From NCBI GenBank assembly GCA_016215315.1, contig JACRKG010000019.1:1-64000 (forward strand): a DNA stretch of 64,000 nt. Reading direction: 5' to 3'. The notes under the pieces are model-generated. The model was not told where the DNA came from and did no database searches. It saw nothing but the letters and a program-made list of their open reading frames with translations. Of the stretch, positions 1-9,431 are shown in pieces. Source of the stretch: Candidatus Woesearchaeota archaeon. GTDB taxonomy: Archaea; Nanobdellota; Nanobdellia; Woesearchaeales; ARS49. Made by a program: the position numbers and the translations under genes. Position 1 is the stretch's first letter; every line of letters begins with the position of its first letter.

Positions 1-32
1 CATAAATTGGGAAAATTTATGCGCAGTTTCGT

Positions 33-135
33 CCGCAGAACACTCTGCGGCGAAGCCGCTTCAAAAAAATTTCGAAAGAAAACGACCTAAAGGTCGGGGT
101 ATTCAACCCCCAGAAATTTTGCTTCGCAAAATTTC
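33..135. repeat. Tandem run of short hairpins
   Basis: Four or five short inverted repeats follow each other: CCGCAG/CTGCGG (33-50), CGGC/GCCG (48-58), CGACCT/AGGTCG (83-96), GGGGT/ACCCC (96-110) and a perfect 10-bp arm GAAATTTTGC-TTC-GCAAAATTTC (113-135). No ORF explains them. They lie upstream of the first gene, so they may be the terminator region of a gene outside the window or a structured leader. The last hairpin resembles one at 28511-28531. Confidence 0.6.
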
Positions 136-183
136 AATAAAGAATTAAACAGTGTATCCACTTCAAGAAAAATTATTACCGAC

Positions 184-1752
184 ATGTTAAGAGACACAAT
201 GCAAATGCAAGAAGAAATAACACAAACAACAAAAAGCACACTAGATAAACAAGGAAGAATTACAAGACAAGTATCAAGAGTTGAATTAAAACCTAAAGAG
301 CCAATATTAATTTCAAAAATAAAGAATTTTTTTGGAAAACTTTTTCCAATATTTACAATACCCGATATTAATGTAAGCCAAAGCGAGGGAAATGAAGCTG
401 AAGGTCCTCACTGTTATAGTCCTGCAGTTACTTCGGGGAGCGAATTTTGTTCAAACCATCAGGCATGCGCACAAGACGTTTGCGGTCCGGTAGCAAACTG
501 TGTTGATAATGATACTTCAATTACAATAACTTTAGAAAATGGAAATACAGAAACATTCAACCATGCTCAATCAGGAGCGCGTTATTTTTGTAGAGAAGAC
601 GCAAACGGACAAAAAAGTATACAATACTCACTACCATGCAGTTCACCATACCACCAATATGACGGAATGATCAATTACCAATGTTCACCACAAATAGGAA
701 GTTATTGCGCAAGAGGTAGCTGCGGAGATATAGCTCGTTGTGAACAGAATGGCAATACCGCAACCATAACTCTTACAAATGGAAACTCTCAGTCTTATCG
801 CAATTATTACTGTGTTGGCAATGAACTTTCTAGAATTTCACAATGTTTGAATCCTTTTGAACAACAAGGATCATATTGTGGCACAAATAAATTTTGCGCC
901 GATAGAGTTTGCGGAAATATTACAACATGTGAACAAGTTGATTCAAATACAGTTCGTTTAACTCTTGAAACAGGGCAGCAAGAAACATATCAGGGCTCAT
1001 ATGCTTGTGTGCGCAGTGATGGTCAGTCTTTAGTTAAAAGACGTTCTGACTGTACAAGCCCATTCGGTCAAGAAGCAGGCCTTTGTGGACAACGGTTTAG
1101 AAATAACTCATACCAAAATCAATTTTGTGCAGGAGCTGTTTGTGATTTCTTGACATCTTGCGTACAAACTGATGCTGATTCAGTTACTATTACAACTGCA
1201 AGCGGCTTTAGTCAATCATATAATGGATACGTTTGTGATGAAGCAAGAGGAATTATATCATTAGCGGATTCACAATTTTCATGCTCTAGTTTAGGAATGG
1301 AACAGGAAAGAAACAGTGATGGTGCTTTTATCGATTCAACACTATGTCCTAGAGGTCAAGCTTGTGTAGGAACTCATTGTGGAGATATTGCAAATTGTGT
1401 TGACAATGATAATTCTATCACGATCACACTCGCAAATGGAAATACACAAACAATCAATCATCCCGAAACTGGAGCAAGATATTTCTGCAGAGAAGACGCA
1501 AACGGACAAAAAAGTATACAATACTCACTGCCATGCAGTTCACCATACCACCAATATGACGGAATGATCAATTACCAATGTTCACCACAAATAGGAAGTT
1601 ATTGCGCAAGAGGTAATTGCGGGACTATTGCAAGCTGTGTTGATGGAAACAATAATGCAACTATAACTTTAACAACCGGAGAAAGTCAAACATATAGAGG
1701 ATACAGATGTAGTTCTGATGAGAATGGTAATCTTGGCGTAGTTAGAAGGTAG
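184..1752 (+). CDS. Cys-rich repeat protein, probably surface or extracellular
   Basis: A 522-residue protein built from six related modules starting near residue 95. Each carries a pattern like CGxIxxC followed by TITLxxGxxQxY and a further Cys (for example CGDIARC, CGNITTC, CGTIASC). Regular Cys spacing suggests disulfide-bonded beta-rich domains outside the cytoplasm, but no convincing signal peptide is visible; residues about 46-58 are only weakly hydrophobic. Modules 1 and 5 share a nearly identical DNA tract (see repeat entries). The reading frame is open upstream to about position 91 without a better start. I do not recognise the family; adhesion or cell-surface function is inference. 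The next gene is also Cys-rich and secreted. Confidence 0.7.
   Translation: MLRDTMQMQEEITQTTKSTLDKQGRITRQVSRVELKPKEPILISKIKNFFGKLFPIFTIPDINVSQSEGNEAEGPHCYSPAVTSGSEFCSNHQACAQDVCGPVANCVDNDTSITITLENGNTETFNHAQSGARYFCREDANGQKSIQYSLPCSSPYHQYDGMINYQCSPQIGSYCARGSCGDIARCEQNGNTATITLTNGNSQSYRNYYCVGNELSRISQCLNPFEQQGSYCGTNKFCADRVCGNITTCEQVDSNTVRLTLETGQQETYQGSYACVRSDGQSLVKRRSDCTSPFGQEAGLCGQRFRNNSYQNQFCAGAVCDFLTSCVQTDADSVTITTASGFSQSYNGYVCDEARGIISLADSQFSCSSLGMEQERNSDGAFIDSTLCPRGQACVGTHCGDIANCVDNDNSITITLANGNTQTINHPETGARYFCREDANGQKSIQYSLPCSSPYHQYDGMINYQCSPQIGSYCARGNCGTIASCVDGNNNATITLTTGESQTYRGYRCSSDENGNLGVVRR
592..718 (+). repeat. Intragenic direct repeat, copy 1
   Basis: A 127-bp tract that recurs at 1489-1615 with one visible mismatch (ctAcc versus ctGcc). 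Flanking homologous module sequence has diverged much more, so the tract stands out. Confidence 0.9.
1489..1615 (+). repeat. Intragenic direct repeat, copy 2
   Basis: Second copy of the 127-bp tract at 592-718, offset by 897 bp (299 codons, in frame). Confidence 0.9.
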
Positions 1753-1816
1753 CAGAACCAAAATAAATCAAGCAATCACGTAAACATTTAAATAAAACAA
1801 ATACCTCCATATTAAT

Positions 1817-2488
1817 ATGAACAAAATAGCAGTATTTTTTGCATCTATGTTGTTGCTCATAACTCTAGTAAGTGCAGATTTTAAAGTTGAAATAAAACAT
1901 AATGAGTTTGGAAAAAGAATTGATTGCACTCTTGGTGAAACTACTTGTTTTGATTACTTTTTTCAAAAATGCATGAGAGATAGTATTGGCAACATAATGT
2001 TGAACACAATCGATACTTGTCGACCAAATGAAGCTTGCGACAATACAAAGGGATGTTTGGCAGTTAAGCAAGAAGTATTTAGACCACCCGTTGAAGAACA
2101 TAAAGAATTACCTCCTTGGATGGAATGTGAAAAACAAGAAAGCAAGTGTTCTGATGATTTAACTCAAATTTTGTCATGCAGAAATAATAAGTGGGAAGTG
2201 AGACAAGTTTGTTCAAGTGACGCTATTTGCCTTGACAGATACGGTTGCATACTAAAAGAAGAATTCAAAAAAGAGTCTAGTCCTGAAAATTATGCAAAAA
2301 TGATAAGCTCGCAAAACAAACAACAAGAAAAAGAAGAACTGAAAGAAGAAGCAATAAAAGACTTGACTGTTGAGCCAGTACAAAACCAAATAACTGGCGG
2401 AGTTGTAAAAAACACCATCCGGAATGAAGATTCGCTTGAAAATTTACTTAAAGAATTAAAAAAGCTTTTGTTAGCTATTCTTTCTTAA
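1817..2488 (+). CDS. Secreted Cys-rich protein with ITGGVV motif
   Basis: A 223-residue protein with a clear N-terminal signal peptide (residues 1-20, hydrophobic FFASMLLLITLVSA). Two similar Cys modules follow (about 35-80 and 100-145; the second includes CRNNKWEVRQVC), then a charged Gln/Glu/Lys-rich linker. ITGGVV near residue 191 precedes an amphipathic C-terminal helix. TGxVV also occurs just outside the membrane segment of two other exported proteins here (21833, 23104). Probably co-expressed with the Cys-rich gene upstream. Function unknown; a surface role is inferred. Confidence 0.65.
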   Translation: MNKIAVFFASMLLLITLVSADFKVEIKHNEFGKRIDCTLGETTCFDYFFQKCMRDSIGNIMLNTIDTCRPNEACDNTKGCLAVKQEVFRPPVEEHKELPPWMECEKQESKCSDDLTQILSCRNNKWEVRQVCSSDAICLDRYGCILKEEFKKESSPENYAKMISSQNKQQEKEELKEEAIKDLTVEPVQNQITGGVVKNTIRNEDSLENLLKELKKLLLAILS

Positions 2489-3440
2489 TCACAACTATTT
2501 TTCTAGTTAAAGAATGGTGCATGTAAATAGAAAATTCTTGACTTATTTTTAGTTTTGCCTTTTTTATTAATTCTCTATAAGGACTATAGTTTGGGAAAAC
2601 AATCACTGCTGTTCCAGTAAGTATTTTTTTTAAGTTTTTCAAGAATGCTAAATACAATTCTGGCCTGTTTATTTTTCCCGTGGCTCTTCCGTAAGGCAAG
2701 TCTGTTGCCAAATATTTTATTTTGTGTTTTATTTTTGTTGCGTCTTTTTGTTCCAAAAAGAAATTTTTAACGCCAAAATGTTTCAGATTAATTTCAGCTT
2801 TTTTAAGTAACCCTTTGTTGATATCATAACCGATGACTTTGAAACCCGTAAGACTGCCTTCCATTAAGAGGCCGCCCTCGATTAAGAAGCCTCCCGCACC
2901 GCACATTACATCATAAAAAGTTCCTTTCTGGATACCAGTGAGGTTAATCAAACACCTTGATAATTTAGGTTTCATTCCGGTGGGATGATGTGCAGGCCAC
3001 AACTTTGGATTTCGCTTATCAAACTCATGCCAAATATTGTACAATAATTTTCCAACAACAATTTTTTTTCCTAGGAAAAAAAATTCAAAACTAGTTACAG
3101 GATTTTTCAAGTCAACTTTTGGATTTTTTATTTTATCATAAATAAAGCCGGCAAGATCTCTTTCGTGATAGTTTAAAGAATGATGCAAAGTTAGCTTGAA
3201 ATTTGTCTTGTATTCTTTTTGCCAATTAAATGATTTAAGTTTTTCAATTAGTTTATTTTGTGTTATTGTGAACAAAAATTTGTAAACACCACTAGTCATT
3301 GCTAATCGATCTAATTTTTTTTCATTGTTTAGAATTAACAAATTATCAACCGATTGGTACTTTTTTGCTTTTGTTAAAGCTAACACTTCTGCTTTTGATA
3401 ATTCCAAGTTTTCTTTGCTTAAGACAAAAAATTGTTGCAT
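2475..3440 (-). CDS. tRNA guanosine-10 N2-methyltransferase (Trm11/TrmG10 type)
   Basis: A 321-residue protein with an N-terminal THUMP-like region and a C-terminal Rossmann methyltransferase. Visible motifs are HHPTGMKPKLSRC, the SAM loop MCGAGGFLIEGG (about 180-191) and the catalytic TDLPYGR (about 248-254, in place of D/NPPY). This is the pattern of archaeal enzymes that make m2G/m22G at tRNA position 10. Its 3' end overlaps the convergent gene 1817-2488 by 14 bp. Family is secure; the exact tRNA position is inferred. Confidence 0.85.
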   Translation of the reverse strand: MQQFFVLSKENLELSKAEVLALTKAKKYQSVDNLLILNNEKKLDRLAMTSGVYKFLFTITQNKLIEKLKSFNWQKEYKTNFKLTLHHSLNYHERDLAGFIYDKIKNPKVDLKNPVTSFEFFFLGKKIVVGKLLYNIWHEFDKRNPKLWPAHHPTGMKPKLSRCLINLTGIQKGTFYDVMCGAGGFLIEGGLLMEGSLTGFKVIGYDINKGLLKKAEINLKHFGVKNFFLEQKDATKIKHKIKYLATDLPYGRATGKINRPELYLAFLKNLKKILTGTAVIVFPNYSPYRELIKKAKLKISQEFSIYMHHSLTRKIVVIKKE

Positions 3441-3517
3441 GAAAAAAGCAAAGCTTTTTTCTATTTAAAATGTTTGTTTAGAAAAGGTTATAAAAAGGAT
3501 TATTTTACTTCAAGTTC

Positions 3518-4030
3518 ATGAAAATAGCAGTTTTACTCACAGACGACTTTCAAGATGATGAATATGTTAAGCCTGTTGAAGCTTTCAAGAAAGCAGGCCA
3601 TGAAATTATCAACTTAGAACTTAAACGGGGCAGAGTTGTTAAGGGAAAGAAAGGAGTTGTTTCTGTTACAATTGACGAAAGCATTACAAGAGTTTATGTT
3701 GAAGATTTTGATGCATTACTTATTCCAGGAGGGTATTCGCCTGACAAATTGAGAATTAATGATGATGTTGTTAAGTTTGTTAAGGATTTCTTTGAAAGCG
3801 GCAAACCTGTTTTTGTTATTTGCCATGGTCAGCAATTGTTAATAAATGCAGATGTGTTGAAAGGTAAAAAGATCACTGGTTACAGATCAATAATTCAAGA
3901 TTTAAAGAACGCAGGTGCAGAATTTATTGATGCAGAAGTAGTTGTTGATAATAATTTAGTTTCTAGCAGACAGCCTAAAGATTTGCCTGCATTTATTAAG
4001 GCTTGTTTGAATAAGTTAAAGTCTATTTGA
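3518..4030 (+). CDS. DJ-1/PfpI family protein
   Basis: 170 residues, typical of archaeal PfpI/DJ-1 proteins. The nucleophile elbow is VICHGQQLL (about 107-115), with Cys followed by His, and the conserved N-terminal ILLTDDFQDDEYVKP glutamate region and LLIPGGYSPDKLR are present. Members are annotated as intracellular proteases or glyoxalase/deglycase-type enzymes; which applies cannot be told. Overlaps the convergent methyltransferase by 8 bp. Confidence 0.88.
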   Translation: MKIAVLLTDDFQDDEYVKPVEAFKKAGHEIINLELKRGRVVKGKKGVVSVTIDESITRVYVEDFDALLIPGGYSPDKLRINDDVVKFVKDFFESGKPVFVICHGQQLLINADVLKGKKITGYRSIIQDLKNAGAEFIDAEVVVDNNLVSSRQPKDLPAFIKACLNKLKSI

Positions 4031-5222
4031 GAACCAATTCTATAACCGCTTCCGTGTGTGGCGTTTGTGGGAATAAATCGAATAATGCTGCGCTTTTTAT
4101 TTGGTAATCACTAAACTTAACAAGATCTTTACCTAATTGTTCAATGTTGCATGAAATGTAAATCATTACTTTTGGTTTTAATTCTCTCAATCTATCTATT
4201 GTTTTTGGATTCATTCCACTTCTTGGAGGATCAGTTATTACAAATAATGGAGTTGATAAGGTTACTTTTTTTAGTTGTTTGTCATTAAGAACCATTGCTT
4301 TTGTGTTAGTTATTTTGTTATTTGTTATATTTATTTGTGCATACTTTATAGCGTCTTCTTCACCTTCTATTATTGTTACTGTTTTGAATAATTCTGCATT
4401 TATTATTCCAAAAGTACCAACACCACCGTACAAATCAAGTAAATGAGTATAAGTTCTATCGTGAGCTTTTAGTAAATCATTCACGTATTGCTGCATTTTT
4501 TCAATCATATTCGGATTGTTTTGAAAGAATCCTTGTATTGGAAAACAAAACTCTTTTCCAACTATTGTTGTTTTCAAGAAATCATTGCCTTTTACTACAA
4601 AATATTCTTTTGAAACACTATTGTCTGTTTTTGAAGGAACGTACGTTACAACTATATTTTTTGCAGTGCTTATTTCAGCAAATTCTTTAATTTTATCAAT
4701 TGCATCTTTTAACTTAGTTGAGTCTTCATTAAGTACAAAAGAAATTGAAGAATCATTTGGAGGAGTTCTTATTACTGCATACCTGAATGTTCCTGATTTT
4801 TTTCTAATATCAAAATAATCGGTTTCTTTGAAGAAATTTCTGACTTCAGTTAACAAAATATTAAATGTATCGTTTGAAATTACACATTTGTTAATATCAA
4901 CTATTTCTTTCCAATTCCTTCTTTTTCTTAAGCCTAAAGCATTAAAACCAAAAACAAAATCCATACGATTCCTGTAATGGTAAGAATCACCTGAAAAAAC
5001 TTTAATATCTGAATAATTTATTGCTTTCGCTAAATTAGTCTTTTTATTCTCAACTTGCTCTTGATAATCCACGTGCTGAAAAGAACAGCCACCACAATTA
5101 TTGAAATAAGGACATAAAGGCGTTGCCATAGAATAAAGGAATTGGGAGGGAGTATAAAAAGTATGCTTGTTTTTAGTCGTTGCTTTGTGGATTCTTATTG
5201 TTTTAAATTCTTTTATGTCCAT
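4023..5222 (-). CDS. RNA m5U methyltransferase, TrmA/RlmD family
   Basis: 399 residues. An N-terminal iron-sulfur Cys cluster is visible (CPYFNNCGGCSFQHV plus a later Cys, about 37-51 and 93). The SAM loop is LDLYGGVGTFG and the catalytic region DPPRSGMNPKT ... YISCN contains the Cys nucleophile. The family transfers methyl to C5 of uridine in tRNA U54 or 23S rRNA. There is no obvious TRAM domain; a shorter start at Met33 is possible. Overlaps the upstream MFS gene by 20 bp, so the two are probably co-transcribed. Confidence 0.87.
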   Translation of the reverse strand: MDIKEFKTIRIHKATTKNKHTFYTPSQFLYSMATPLCPYFNNCGGCSFQHVDYQEQVENKKTNLAKAINYSDIKVFSGDSYHYRNRMDFVFGFNALGLRKRRNWKEIVDINKCVISNDTFNILLTEVRNFFKETDYFDIRKKSGTFRYAVIRTPPNDSSISFVLNEDSTKLKDAIDKIKEFAEISTAKNIVVTYVPSKTDNSVSKEYFVVKGNDFLKTTIVGKEFCFPIQGFFQNNPNMIEKMQQYVNDLLKAHDRTYTHLLDLYGGVGTFGIINAELFKTVTIIEGEEDAIKYAQINITNNKITNTKAMVLNDKQLKKVTLSTPLFVITDPPRSGMNPKTIDRLRELKPKVMIYISCNIEQLGKDLVKFSDYQIKSAALFDLFPQTPHTEAVIELVLK

Positions 5223-6381
5223 AAAACAAGTAATAGATACAATAGACAGACATCGTAATTGCCACTAAAAGGAAAGGTAGTTTCAGGGTATAAATATCTG
5301 CCAGGTAACCCGTAATTGGCTCTACAAAAAGAAAAATAAGCGCTATAAAAAAGGAGAACATAGATTCAATTGTGGCTCGTTGATGACTTTTTATATGTTC
5401 GTGCATATAACTGCTTTTAGAAATTCCAAAAAAGCCATGTGGAATTGCAATTAGAATAAAACAAATTGCCCCAATGAGGTAACTTTTTGTTAGCACCATC
5501 ACATAAAATAACAGAGTGATAGTAATTATTTGAAAACCGAACAAACCACGATAAGAAAATCGTCTTCGTAATGAGGGAGTAAAGTTGGCTGCAACAGTTG
5601 CTAGTAATGACTTGAATGTATACGCTATGCCAAATAAAACAATTGGCAGCGCCAGCTGTTTTAGATAAATCTGCCCATAACCATATGAAAGATCCGAACC
5701 AAGGCTGAATAAAATCGTAAAAAGTAAAATTGACTTCAAATAGGGATTTTCAAAAATAAATTGTGCCGATTGCTTAAAATGAGAAAATACGCTGACTTCT
5801 TCTGATGGTTTGTGATATTTTGGTTCTATCAAAGTCAACGTAACCAAGAATGAAAGAACTAAAAAGATTAAGGAAAGCTGAAACGGAAGCAGAGGAGAAA
5901 AGTTGTATAAAAATCCCGAAGAGATAAAAGATATGATTAAAGGTATTTGTTGATATATTTCTTGCCTTGCCCAAAGTTTATCAAATTGTTCTTCTTTTTT
6001 TAGCACTTTTAAAGTATCATAAAAAAATGCAATATCTGTACCTGATAAAAAGGCAAACGACGCAGCAGACCAAATACTTACTAAGATAAAATGCCAGTAC
6101 TCCGTTGCATAAAGAATAGTTGCTAATTGTAAAATCGCAAAGATTGAAGAGATTATCATTACTTTTTTTCTTCCCCACTTATCTGCGAGAATACTTGATG
6201 GAACCTCTAGAAACATTTTTACAATAGTCCACACAATTCCAAGAATGGCAATTTTGAAAATGGTTAAGTCTTGAGCAAGATAAAAAAGCCGTATGATTGG
6301 CGTATAGAAACTGAAATAAGCAAGTGATGTTGCCAAGTAATATTTCCATATGTTTGATTTAATTTGCTGGTTACTGCTCAT
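5203..6381 (-). CDS. MFS transporter
   Basis: 392 residues with about 12 hydrophobic segments. The loop between TM2 and TM3 carries the MFS signature-like ADKWGRKKVMIIS. It resembles drug or small-molecule efflux members; substrate unknown. First gene of a probable two-gene unit with the TrmA-like methyltransferase. Confidence 0.82.
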   Translation of the reverse strand: MSSNQQIKSNIWKYYLATSLAYFSFYTPIIRLFYLAQDLTIFKIAILGIVWTIVKMFLEVPSSILADKWGRKKVMIISSIFAILQLATILYATEYWHFILVSIWSAASFAFLSGTDIAFFYDTLKVLKKEEQFDKLWARQEIYQQIPLIISFISSGFLYNFSPLLPFQLSLIFLVLSFLVTLTLIEPKYHKPSEEVSVFSHFKQSAQFIFENPYLKSILLFTILFSLGSDLSYGYGQIYLKQLALPIVLFGIAYTFKSLLATVAANFTPSLRRRFSYRGLFGFQIITITLLFYVMVLTKSYLIGAICFILIAIPHGFFGISKSSYMHEHIKSHQRATIESMFSFFIALIFLFVEPITGYLADIYTLKLPFLLVAITMSVYCIYYLFYGHKRI

Positions 6382-6465
6382 ATAACAATCCAGAATGTGC
6401 GATTTTATTAATATATCGGAGATTCAAAGAAAAATATTATAAATTAAAGAAGTTATTGTGTGAGT

Positions 6466-6972
6466 ATGACCAAATTCACGAAAAAAGAGCTCAGTAAAAT
6501 ATGTAAAGATGAAATTTTTCAGAAAAAAATCAAAAATAACAGTTATTGGATAAAACCGCTCTACGAATATAAAACCTACCCGTTAGGAAATCATATTCAT
6601 CATAAAAAATATTATCGAGTTCTCAAAGAAATGTTCAAAAAACACATTCCTCGTTTTACTGCCAAAAATTTTTGCATCAACAACAAAAAGCCACTCCTAA
6701 TAATACAAGAACATATTGACGGGAGAAAACTGAGATTACGTGAAATACAGAAACTCCTTAAGTTATCTATAAATAAACAGTTTAAAGCGGGATTGAAATT
6801 ACTACTAGAGAAGAATTGGGTTCTGGACTTTTATGCATATTACGGAAACTTTATAGAGTCAAAAAATCACAAAATCATGTATGTTGATATTAGAATGCCA
6901 ATATTCGTGGATAAAAAAGAAGAAAGATACAAGATAAGCAAAAGAAGAACATTGAAACTTCTGGATTTGTAA
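6466..6972 (+). CDS. Protein-kinase-fold-like hypothetical protein
   Basis: About 168 residues, very Lys-rich. The track starts at GTG 6460, but ATG 6466 two codons on is better. The middle (LLIIQEHIDGRKLRL) and end (WVLDFYAYYGNFIESKNHKIMYVDIRMP) weakly recall the hinge, catalytic loop and DFG region of kinase-like phosphotransferases, with key residues unclear. This is a weak structural guess. Confidence 0.5.
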   Translation: MTKFTKKELSKICKDEIFQKKIKNNSYWIKPLYEYKTYPLGNHIHHKKYYRVLKEMFKKHIPRFTAKNFCINNKKPLLIIQEHIDGRKLRLREIQKLLKLSINKQFKAGLKLLLEKNWVLDFYAYYGNFIESKNHKIMYVDIRMPIFVDKKEERYKISKRRTLKLLDL

Positions 6973-7037
6973 AAAAAAGTTCGATATTAACAGCATTACA
7001 GAAAAGATTTATATAATTTAGTTCATCCTAAAATTCT

Positions 7038-7460
7038 ATGCAAATTCATGTTGATTGTAATCCCTCGCCTAAAGATCATTTTTTCATATCTGCTCATTTG
7101 AGTGATAAAGTAGCGATTTCTTTCGACAACACAATTAAAGGCAATAGATTGATAAAACAAGTTTATGTTGGATATAAACCATTTCCAAAAAAGGCAAAGT
7201 TTAATTCCGAATGGAATACTATTGTGTTGGAAAATGAGAAATTTGTGAGAGAGTATCGGGTTCAATGGATTGACCAAGATAAACTAGATTGGCTTAACGG
7301 AGAGATATGGGAAACAGTTTGGGAAAAGCCAATTTCTCCAGAATTAACAAAAAAATTATTATATTTTTCTCAGTTAATTTCTGATAATTATAAAAATTTG
7401 CACAAGTTTTCTAAAGAAATTAAAGAATTTGAAAAATTAGTGTCCAAAGAAATCTTGTGA
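7038..7460 (+). CDS. Hypothetical protein
   Basis: 140 residues, soluble, no signal or TM. The N-terminal half is beta-like and Trp/Lys-rich; the C-terminal 45 residues look helical. A TATA-like stretch (atttatataattta) lies 20-25 bp upstream, consistent with a leaderless mRNA. Family not recognised. Confidence 0.55.
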   Translation: MQIHVDCNPSPKDHFFISAHLSDKVAISFDNTIKGNRLIKQVYVGYKPFPKKAKFNSEWNTIVLENEKFVREYRVQWIDQDKLDWLNGEIWETVWEKPISPELTKKLLYFSQLISDNYKNLHKFSKEIKEFEKLVSKEIL

Positions 7461-7507
7461 TTTTTGTTCACGACATATTTATAAGTAAATAAACATCAGT
7501 TAAATGT

Positions 7508-8200
7508 GTGGGAACTAGGAATATTTTAAATGAGATTCGTCAAGAAATAAAAGAATTAGCTCAAAATCCCAGTAATATCAAAGATTATTCTCGTTTTCAC
7601 AAAGATAATGAAAAACACATAAGTTTAGCAACTCCAATCGTAAGGAAACTTTCCGCTAAAAAATTCAAAGAAATTAAACATTCAGACAAAAAGCAAATTT
7701 TTGAACTTTGTAAAAATTTGCTTAAATATAAAGATAATTCCTATCGAGACATTGCATTTGATTGGGCTTTTCGTATTAAAAAACAATACACGAAAGAAGA
7801 TTTTGCAATTTTTGAAAACTGGTTAGATACATATGTGAATACTTGGGGGAGTTGTGATGATCTTTGCACCCATGCCTTTGGATATTTTTTGTTTATTTTT
7901 CCAGAATTCATTCCTAAAATTCATGAATGGATAATATCTAATAACAAATGGAAGCGAAGAGCTTCTGCAGTTATTTTTATTTACTCTGCAAGACAAAATA
8001 AGCATTTAGAGGATATTCTTAAAATTGCAAAATCTCTGCTGTTGGATAAAGAAGATTTAGTTCAAAAAGCATACGGTTGGCTGCTCAAAGAAACAGCCAA
8101 ACATAAGCAGAAAGAAGTTTTTCAATTTGTAATAAAAAATAGAAAATTAATGTCAAGAACTGCACTTCGTTACGCAATTGAAAAATGCCTGAACATTTAA
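7508..8200 (+). CDS. DNA alkylation repair protein, AlkD-like
   Basis: 230 residues of helical HEAT-like repeats. The AlkD hallmarks are the WGSCDDLCTH loop, NNKWKRRASAVIFIY and VQKAYGWLLKE segments. AlkD glycosylases remove bulky or cationic alkylated bases without flipping. The start is GTG (7508); no in-frame ATG precedes the conserved region. Belongs with Nth and OGG elsewhere in the window as base-repair capacity. Confidence 0.82.
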   Translation: MGTRNILNEIRQEIKELAQNPSNIKDYSRFHKDNEKHISLATPIVRKLSAKKFKEIKHSDKKQIFELCKNLLKYKDNSYRDIAFDWAFRIKKQYTKEDFAIFENWLDTYVNTWGSCDDLCTHAFGYFLFIFPEFIPKIHEWIISNNKWKRRASAVIFIYSARQNKHLEDILKIAKSLLLDKEDLVQKAYGWLLKETAKHKQKEVFQFVIKNRKLMSRTALRYAIEKCLNI

Positions 8201-8280
8201 GAAGAACAGCAATACAAAAATAGGCCATTTTCTCTCGCAATCTTAAAATAATTATTTCTTGATGCCAAAAGCAGTATTCT

Positions 8281-9036
8281 TTACCAAGGATCTTTTTTCC
8301 AGAAGTATTGAAAGTATTTCATGAAACTTTCTTTGATTTCTGCTGATTCTAGAACAAAGGCAAATGATTGCTGTCTCCATAATATTTGAGCCACTTTATT
8401 ACCAAAAACAACTGCCACCACAGGCATTCTCAAGTCTTTAGGTAATTGTTGTACTTTCAGGTATGCTTTCTTTTGTTTTTCAAAATCATTCAGGTGAAGA
8501 CCTTCAAGAATAGTTCCGTATTGTATTAAATCATACATCATGTGTTTTTTTTCAGCCCTCTTCTTCATCCATTTTTGGAACCATAATACTAAGCTTTCAG
8601 AGACTTCTTTGCGCTGATTAAAGTTATTTCCTCCAAGCCAATACGACTCTTTATGTTCTACTACCTCATTTAATAATGATTTTATGGCTTCATTACCTCG
8701 GTATACTTCTGCCCTAATTTCTGGCTTTGAAAGATTAAATAAATCTTTTACATGAGGAATTTGATTCTTTAACTCGCTCAAGACTTTTTCTTTATTTTCT
8801 ATTTCATCAAGAATTTTATTAGGATGTGTGCATTGATAAGTATGTTTTCCCTTTTCTATTGTGTAACTTATTAATCCGTGCTCTATTAATTTGTTAAGTA
8901 TATCATATATATTCCTTCTTTCGATACCTGTTTTCTCTTGAATTTTCTTTAAAGTAGCAATGCCTAATTCAAGAACAGCAGTATAAACTCTAACTTGACC
9001 ATCACTTAAGCCTAATTCTTTGAGTTGTTCAAGCAT
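8281..9036 (-). CDS. TrmB-family transcriptional regulator
   Basis: 251 residues. The N-terminal winged helix (LGLSDGQVRVYTAVLELG ... RRNIYDILNKLIEHGLI) is typical TrmB; the C-terminal half matches the PLD-like sensor domain (EVYRGNEAIKSLLNEVV). Members sense sugars or other metabolites. A leaderless promoter (TATA aacttaaatacc on the minus strand) lies about 27 bp upstream, and a 7-bp inverted repeat (9072-9089) sits just upstream of it, facing the divergent gene at 9150. Ligand unknown. Confidence 0.85.
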   Translation of the reverse strand: MLEQLKELGLSDGQVRVYTAVLELGIATLKKIQEKTGIERRNIYDILNKLIEHGLISYTIEKGKHTYQCTHPNKILDEIENKEKVLSELKNQIPHVKDLFNLSKPEIRAEVYRGNEAIKSLLNEVVEHKESYWLGGNNFNQRKEVSESLVLWFQKWMKKRAEKKHMMYDLIQYGTILEGLHLNDFEKQKKAYLKVQQLPKDLRMPVVAVVFGNKVAQILWRQQSFAFVLESAEIKESFMKYFQYFWKKDPW

Positions 9037-9071
9037 TTATTAATATAGCAAAAACAGGTATTTAAGTTTTA

Positions 9072-9089
9072 TGGTATTCTACAATACCA
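9072..9089. promoter_or_regulatory. Candidate TrmB operator
   Basis: Perfect inverted repeat TGGTATT-CTAC-AATACCA in the divergent intergenic region between the TrmB regulator and the gene at 9150, next to the regulator's TATA box. Autoregulation is inferred from placement. Confidence 0.55.
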
Positions 9090-9136
9090 CAAATATTAAT
9101 ATACTTCAAATGGTTACTACTAATTGAAGACAAAAT

Positions 9137-9149
9137 GGAGGTGTCTAAT
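9137..9149 (+). promoter_or_regulatory. Strong RBS leader, copy 1
   Basis: GGAGGTGTCTAAT immediately before ATG 9150. The same GGAGGTGTCTAA precedes ATG 9432, which fixes both starts. Confidence 0.75.
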
Positions 9150-9404
9150 ATGACAATATACACACGTTATAACCTTGGCGATGAAGAATATGAAAAATTA
9201 AGACAATTCATCCCACAACCTGGTGATGTATTCGCGGCAGGAATGTTATTTGTAGGTGGCATAATGCTTGCAGGTATGTTATTGTACAGTTGTTTGAAAC
9301 CTGAAGAAAAAAGTCAGGCACGACAAGCACCTGCAAACCAAACAATAGAATCGAGAATAACAGATTCAGATAATCAAAACAAAATGGAAACAACAAAAAA
9401 TTAA
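9150..9404 (+). CDS. Small membrane protein
   Basis: 84 residues from ATG 9150; the track's start at 9135 overlaps the ribosome-binding site GGAGGTG, so the later ATG is preferred. One TM segment (about 28-47, VFAAGMLFVGGIMLAGMLLY), then a charged Gln/Lys-rich tail. It is divergent from the TrmB regulator and may be its target. Function unknown. Confidence 0.6.
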   Translation: MTIYTRYNLGDEEYEKLRQFIPQPGDVFAAGMLFVGGIMLAGMLLYSCLKPEEKSQARQAPANQTIESRITDSDNQNKMETTKN

Positions 9405-9418
9405 ATCAAAATATTTTC

Positions 9419-9431
9419 GGAGGTGTCTAAA
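9419..9431 (+). promoter_or_regulatory. Strong RBS leader, copy 2
   Basis: GGAGGTGTCTAAA immediately before ATG 9432; twin of the leader at 9137-9149. Confidence 0.75.
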
